Under the pieces are notes generated by a model. It was not told where the DNA came from, searched no databases, and saw nothing but the letters and a program-made list of their open reading frames with translations. Both the position numbers and the translations under genes were made by a program. Source: Elusimicrobiota bacterium (lineage in GTDB: Bacteria > Elusimicrobiota > Elusimicrobia > UBA1565 > JACRDR01). Taken from it: 7,954 nt of DNA. Each line of letters starts with the position of its first letter. Position 1 is the first letter of the stretch. Positions 4,627 to 7,954 of this stretch are shown here, piece after piece. The DNA lies in NCBI GenBank assembly GCA_016207585.1, contig JACQPI010000214.1, positions 1 to 7,954 on the forward strand, in the 5' to 3' direction.

Positions 4627-5460
4627 GTGAAAGTCAAAACGTACATCAACCTGGTCCGGCGCTCGGCCCGCGCCATACGGTCTTGCTCGCCGGGCTTCTC
4701 TCCCAGGGCGGCAATCGTGCTCGGCAGCGGCCTGTCCGGGGCGGTGCCGCAGCTCAGCCGCGCGGCGATCATCCCCTACACGGACATCCCCGGGTTTGCG
4801 CGCACGACGGTCAGCGGGCATACCGGAAAGCTGATCGCGGGGCGCTTCGGGAGCCTCCCGGTCGCCGTCTTGCAGGGGCGCTTCCATTACTACGAGGGTC
4901 ACTCGATGGAGTCCATCGCCCTGCCGATCCGCGCCCTTGAGTACCTGGGGCTCAAGACGTTGATCGTCACCTCCGCGGTCGGCTCGATGCGCCCGGATTT
5001 CAAGCCGGGCCATATCGCGGTCGTCAAGGACCATATCAACCTCATGGGCCGCAATCCGCTGAGGGCGTTCCATGAGGAGGAGTTCGGGGACATGTTCCCG
5101 GATCTCCTCGACATGTACGACTCGTCCCTGCGCCGCCTGGCGCTGTCCGCGTGCCGCCGTCGCCGGTTTCCCGCGCACGAAGGGGTCTATGTCGCGGTCG
5201 GCGGGCCTTCCTACGAGACCCCGGCCGAGATCCGGGCCTTTCGGACGCTGGGAGGCGATGTGGTGGGAATGTCCGTCGTGCCGGAGGCGATCGTCGCCCG
5301 GCAGATGGGAATCCGGGTCGCCGCGCTGAGCTGGGTGGCGAATATGGCGGCCGGGCTTCCCAATTCCACCTTGAGCCATCCGGACGTCCTCAACATGGGG
5401 CAGAGGGTGTCCTCCCGTCTTCGCCTGGTGTTGGAGGCGATCCTCAAGCGCATCGACTGA
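4627..5460 (+). CDS. punA: Purine nucleoside phosphorylase, trimeric (class II) type, 277 aa
   Basis: This enzyme cleaves inosine, guanosine and their deoxy forms with phosphate, giving the base and (deoxy)ribose-1-phosphate. Visible motifs: AIVLGSGLSG (29-38, phosphate-binding Ser34), SGHTGKL (63-69), LQGRFHYYEG (82-91), VTSAVGSMRPDFKPG (114-128), DHINLMGRNPL (135-145), the signature GGPSYETPAEIR (192-203, Glu201), VGMS (213-216), ANMAAG (238-243, Asn239) and His251. Glu201 and Asn239 correspond to the residues that select 6-oxopurines in the human enzyme. Thr-Ser-Ala-Val-Gly-Ser at 115-120 resembles methylthioadenosine phosphorylase rather than the usual TNAAGG, but the base-binding Asn argues against MTAP. 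The frame is open to a TTG at 4594; the GTG at 4627 is preferred because it gives a family-typical N-terminus and avoids translating through the inverted repeat. Neither start has a clear ribosome-binding site. First gene of the rightward operon. Confidence 0.88.
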   Translation: MKVKTYINLVRRSARAIRSCSPGFSPRAAIVLGSGLSGAVPQLSRAAIIPYTDIPGFARTTVSGHTGKLIAGRFGSLPVAVLQGRFHYYEGHSMESIALPIRALEYLGLKTLIVTSAVGSMRPDFKPGHIAVVKDHINLMGRNPLRAFHEEEFGDMFPDLLDMYDSSLRRLALSACRRRRFPAHEGVYVAVGGPSYETPAEIRAFRTLGGDVVGMSVVPEAIVARQMGIRVAALSWVANMAAGLPNSTLSHPDVLNMGQRVSSRLRLVLEAILKRID

Positions 5461-5475
5461 GCCTCCCTGGAATAA

Positions 5476-6786
5476 ATGCGGGTACTCGATCTCATCGCCA
5501 AGAAGCGCCGGGGCGGCGCCCACTCGCAGGAGGAGCTCGATTTCTTGGCCCGTGCGGCGGCGTCCGGGCAAGCGCCGGACTACCAGCTCGCGGCCTGGCT
5601 CATGGCGGTCTGTTTCCGGGGGATGTCCGAGGAGGAGACCGTCGCGTGGACGAGGGCGATGGCGCGCTCCGGTCCCGCGCTGGCGCTCGGTTCCCTTGGA
5701 GTCCCCAAGGCGGACAAGCATTCCACGGGCGGCGTGGGGGATGGAATCTCGATCGCCCTGGCTCCTCTCGTGGCCGCCGCCGGGGTGGCGGTTCCCATGA
5801 TGTCCGGCCGAGGCCTAGGCCACACCGGCGGTACTCTGGACAAGCTGGAGGCGCTCGCCGGATTCAGGGTGCGGCTTTCCAAGGACGAAATCGAGCGCCG
5901 GGTGCGCGAGATACGAGTCTGCATGTTCGGCCAAACCCCGGAACTCGCCGCGGCGGACCGCACGCTCTATGCCCTGCGCGACGCCACCGCTACGGTCGAC
6001 TCCCTGCCCCTGGCCGTTTCGAGCATCCTTTCTAAAAAACTGCTAGAAAATCTAGATGCGCTGGTCTTGGACGTCAAATTCGGTTCCGGGGCCATGTTCA
6101 GCAATGAACGAGAGGCCGGCCGGCTGGCGCGCGCCCTCGTCAATACCTCCAAACGGCTGGGCCTGCGGTGCGTCGGGCTCTTGACCGACATGGAGCAGCC
6201 GCTCGGCCTGGCGGTCGGAAACGCGCTGGAAGTCCGTCAAGCGATAGAAATCCTGCGCGGGGACCGGAGGATCGCCGATTACGAGGAACTCCTGCTGGCC
6301 TTGGGAGGCTGGATGCTCCACCTCGTGGGGAAGGCGAGCAACTGGGAGGCCGGGGCACGCTCATTGGAAACCCTTATGCGCAGCGGGCGCGCGGCGGACA
6401 AGCTTCGCGAGATGATCCTGGGGCAAGGGGGCGATGCGCGGGTCGTCGATGAGCCGGAATCAATGCTGCCGGCCGCCGCGCTGAGCGCGGACATTCTGGC
6501 GGAGCGCTCGGGGTATGTGGCGCGTCTGGACGCGCGAGCGATCGGCTCGGCGGCGGTCGCCCTGGGAGCCGGCCGGACCCGCGTGGAAGATTCGGTCGAC
6601 TTCCGCGCCGGGATTTGGTTGGATAAGAAGGTTCCGGACGCGGTCCGCAAGGGCGAACGCATCGCCCGGCTTTTCACCGGCGAGCCGGGCCGGTTGTCGG
6701 AGGCAGAGGCGTTGTTTCGGGGCGCGGTGGGCCTGAGCGCAAAGCGCCCGCCGCGAAGGCCGTTGATCAAGAAGGTGATCCGATGA
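5476..6786 (+). CDS. deoA: Thymidine / pyrimidine-nucleoside phosphorylase, 436 aa
   Basis: This enzyme splits thymidine, deoxyuridine or, in the broader type, uridine with phosphate to give thymine or uracil and (deoxy)ribose-1-phosphate. The order is as expected: an N-terminal helical part, the phosphate-binding KHSTGGVGD (81-89), the family signature SGRGLGHTGGTLDKLEA (110-126), the base-binding residues Arg168, Ser183 and Lys187 (at E. coli numbering minus three), DALVLDVKFGSGAMF (194-208), and a C-terminal alpha/beta domain containing ALGAGRTR (362-369). Full length for the family. ATG at 5476, 15 nt after the phosphorylase stop, with only a weak GGA upstream, so coupling is likely. The residues visible do not separate a strict thymidine phosphorylase from the broad pyrimidine type, so substrate range is open. 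It overlaps the next gene by ATGA. Confidence 0.94.
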   Translation: MRVLDLIAKKRRGGAHSQEELDFLARAAASGQAPDYQLAAWLMAVCFRGMSEEETVAWTRAMARSGPALALGSLGVPKADKHSTGGVGDGISIALAPLVAAAGVAVPMMSGRGLGHTGGTLDKLEALAGFRVRLSKDEIERRVREIRVCMFGQTPELAAADRTLYALRDATATVDSLPLAVSSILSKKLLENLDALVLDVKFGSGAMFSNEREAGRLARALVNTSKRLGLRCVGLLTDMEQPLGLAVGNALEVRQAIEILRGDRRIADYEELLLALGGWMLHLVGKASNWEAGARSLETLMRSGRAADKLREMILGQGGDARVVDEPESMLPAAALSADILAERSGYVARLDARAIGSAAVALGAGRTRVEDSVDFRAGIWLDKKVPDAVRKGERIARLFTGEPGRLSEAEALFRGAVGLSAKRPPRRPLIKKVIR

Positions 6787-7406
6787 GCCGCTTCATATTA
6801 TGCGAGCACCCCCTGGTTCAAGATAAGCTGGCGCAGCTGCGCGATTGCAACACGCCGCCGGAGCGCTTTCGCGCCCTCTTGGAGGAGACGAGCGCGGTTT
6901 TAGGGGTCTGCGCGCTGCAGTCCCTGTCGACTCATCCCGTGACGGTCCAGACGCCGCTCAAGGCCGCCCCGTGCCGTCGGCTTCAGACGCCCGTCGTCTT
7001 GGCGGCCGTTCTGCGGGCAGGGTTGGGCATGATCCCCGGCATCCACCGCCTGGTGCCGCAGGCGCGCATCGGCCACATCGGGCTTTACCGCAACGAGGAG
7101 ACGCTCAACCCCGTGCGCTACTACGTGCGGCTTCCGGACGGCCTGGACCGAAGCTTCGTCCTGGTGTTGGACCCCATGCTGGCGACCGGCGGATCCGCGT
7201 CGGAGGCGATCCGCATCGTGAAGACGGACGGCGCGTCGAAGATCGTCTTGGTATCCTTGCTTGCGGCTCGGGCCGGGCTGCGCCGCATCCAGAAGGAGCA
7301 TCCGGACGTGACGGTGGTCGCGGCCGCCGTGGATCCGGTCCTCAACCGCCACGGCTACATCGTGCCGGGCCTGGGCGACGCCGGCGACCGGCTTTTCGGC
7401 ACTTGA
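6783..7406 (+). CDS. upp: Uracil phosphoribosyltransferase, 207 aa
   Basis: This salvage enzyme makes UMP from uracil and PRPP in the cytoplasm. Motifs: HPLVQDKLAQLRD near the start (9-21), VLAAVLRAGLGM (72-83), the PRPP-binding loop VLVLDPMLATGGSA (126-139) with Asp130, and the uracil-binding C-terminus GYIVPGLGDAGDRLFGT (191-207), which is a close match to the family. Length is the usual 207-209. The ATG overlaps the stop of the upstream phosphorylase gene (ATGA), and AAGGTG lies a few bases upstream inside that gene. The placement makes sense: the preceding enzyme releases uracil from (deoxy)uridine and this one recaptures it. Family call is firm. Confidence 0.95.
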   Translation: MSRFILCEHPLVQDKLAQLRDCNTPPERFRALLEETSAVLGVCALQSLSTHPVTVQTPLKAAPCRRLQTPVVLAAVLRAGLGMIPGIHRLVPQARIGHIGLYRNEETLNPVRYYVRLPDGLDRSFVLVLDPMLATGGSASEAIRIVKTDGASKIVLVSLLAARAGLRRIQKEHPDVTVVAAAVDPVLNRHGYIVPGLGDAGDRLFGT

Positions 7407-7422
7407 CCGGACCACGAATCAA

Positions 7423-7954
7423 ATGATCGACCGTTGCCTCAAATGCGGGGTCGTCGTGGGCGAGGAGGACCCGGTGTGCCCGTCCTGCCATTACGATCTG
7501 AGCCTGACCCCGCAGAACCCGGAACCTTCCAAGCTGCCTCCGCTGAAAAAGGCCGGCCCGTCCTTCGTGGGCATCCCCGAGTTCATGCGCGAGGAGGCCC
7601 GGCCCTGGCGGCTTCCCAAGCCGCGCTTGCGGGGCGGGAGGTGGGCGGTCGTCTCCGCCTCGGTGGGCCTGTTCATCTTGAGCTTCGTGGCGCTGCGGTT
7701 CTGGCGCGGAGGGTTTTCGGCCCTGCGCAGGGAGCCCGCCCCCGAGATGACCTTTATTGTTTCGACGGTCGGTGATAACAATCCCAAACCACCGCAGACT
7801 GCACGACGCAGGACGCGGCGTTCCGCTTCACCGCGTTCCGATGCGGTTAGGAAAAAAACGGCGCGCGACGTCCAGCCCGTCCGCGGCGCGGTTCGCTCGC
7901 AGGCCGCGGCTTCGGGCGTGCGGAGCGTCGAAATTTCAGGCCGCGGGCCAAAGC
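7423..7954 (+). CDS. Zinc-ribbon protein with one membrane segment, C-terminal part missing (runs off right edge)
   Basis: I do not recognise this gene beyond its architecture. An ATG 16 nt after upp opens a frame of 177 codons with no stop before the window edge. Residues 5-22 form a zinc ribbon: Cys5-x2-Cys8 and Cys19-x2-Cys22, followed by HYDLS. A Pro/Lys-rich linker leads to a hydrophobic segment at about 74-92 (WAVVSASVGLFILSFVALRF), most likely a membrane helix. After it comes a basic, Arg-rich, disordered stretch (about 128-160). This build (N-terminal zinc ribbon, linker, one membrane helix, extracytoplasmic or disordered tail) is common in uncharacterised bacterial membrane proteins. 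No strong Shine-Dalgarno site is present, suggesting cotranscription and coupling with upp. A link to nucleoside salvage is not evident. The competing frame at 7434-7775 is Arg/Gly-rich, lacks the ribbon and stops early. Confidence 0.72.
   Translation, partial: MIDRCLKCGVVVGEEDPVCPSCHYDLSLTPQNPEPSKLPPLKKAGPSFVGIPEFMREEARPWRLPKPRLRGGRWAVVSASVGLFILSFVALRFWRGGFSALRREPAPEMTFIVSTVGDNNPKPPQTARRRTRRSASPRSDAVRKKTARDVQPVRGAVRSQAAASGVRSVEISGRGPK

Noticed and set aside
4627..5460. Methylthioadenosine phosphorylase as the identity of the first salvage gene
   Set aside because: The SAVGS loop hints at it, but Asn239, PSYETPAEIR and DHIN are purine nucleoside phosphorylase features.
4555..5721. 388-residue open frame on the minus strand opposite the purine phosphorylase
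   Set aside because: It is an antisense shadow of a well-supported gene. The protein is Arg/Gly/Asp/His-rich without family motifs, and long spurious frames are expected at this GC content.
5151..6035. 294-residue plus-strand frame spanning the two phosphorylase genes
   Set aside because: It overlaps two real genes in another frame and its Gly/Arg-rich product has no recognisable domain.

Overview
The window is GC-rich bacterial chromosome. An outer-membrane beta-barrel protein and a Sec-type signal peptide indicate a Gram-negative (diderm) cell. Both ends cut through genes. The phylum cannot be fixed from the sequence. The long Ala/Ser/Gly/Pro-rich secreted protein, split transketolase and high GC would fit an uncultivated lineage such as Elusimicrobiota, but that is a low-confidence guess.

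The left half (1-4527) is all on the minus strand. In transcription order it holds the two halves of a split transketolase (N-terminal subunit 3679-4527, C-terminal subunit 2680-3678, in one frame and separated only by a TAA), then an outer-membrane beta-barrel protein with a GTG start 8 nt further on (1955-2671). Next comes a Phd/YefM-PIN (VapC-like) toxin-antitoxin pair (1651-1878 and 1226-1654) behind its own near-perfect sigma-70 promoter. A 206-bp intergenic stretch with repeated CCTA words and two inverted repeats follows, and then a large exported protein that runs off the left edge (1-1019).

The right half (4627-7954) is all on the plus strand and reads as a nucleoside-salvage operon: trimeric-type purine nucleoside phosphorylase (4627-5460), thymidine/pyrimidine-nucleoside phosphorylase (5476-6786), uracil phosphoribosyltransferase (6783-7406, ATGA overlap), then a zinc-ribbon plus single-membrane-segment protein that runs off the right edge (7423-7954). 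The two halves diverge from a 99-bp region that carries two palindromic elements.

The metabolic genes fit together. The phosphorylases release purine and pyrimidine bases and (deoxy)ribose-1-phosphate; Upp returns uracil to UMP; transketolase can feed ribose-derived carbon, after isomerisation by an enzyme not in this window, into glycolysis. The exported protein, the beta-barrel and the toxin-antitoxin pair have no evident link to this chemistry. I see no CRISPR array, insertion sequence, tRNA, rRNA or clearly novel multi-gene system. The most notable points are the apparent loss of a catalytic acidic residue in the PIN toxin, the zero-gap in-frame transketolase split, an MTAP-like loop inside the PNP, and the structured intergenic regions.
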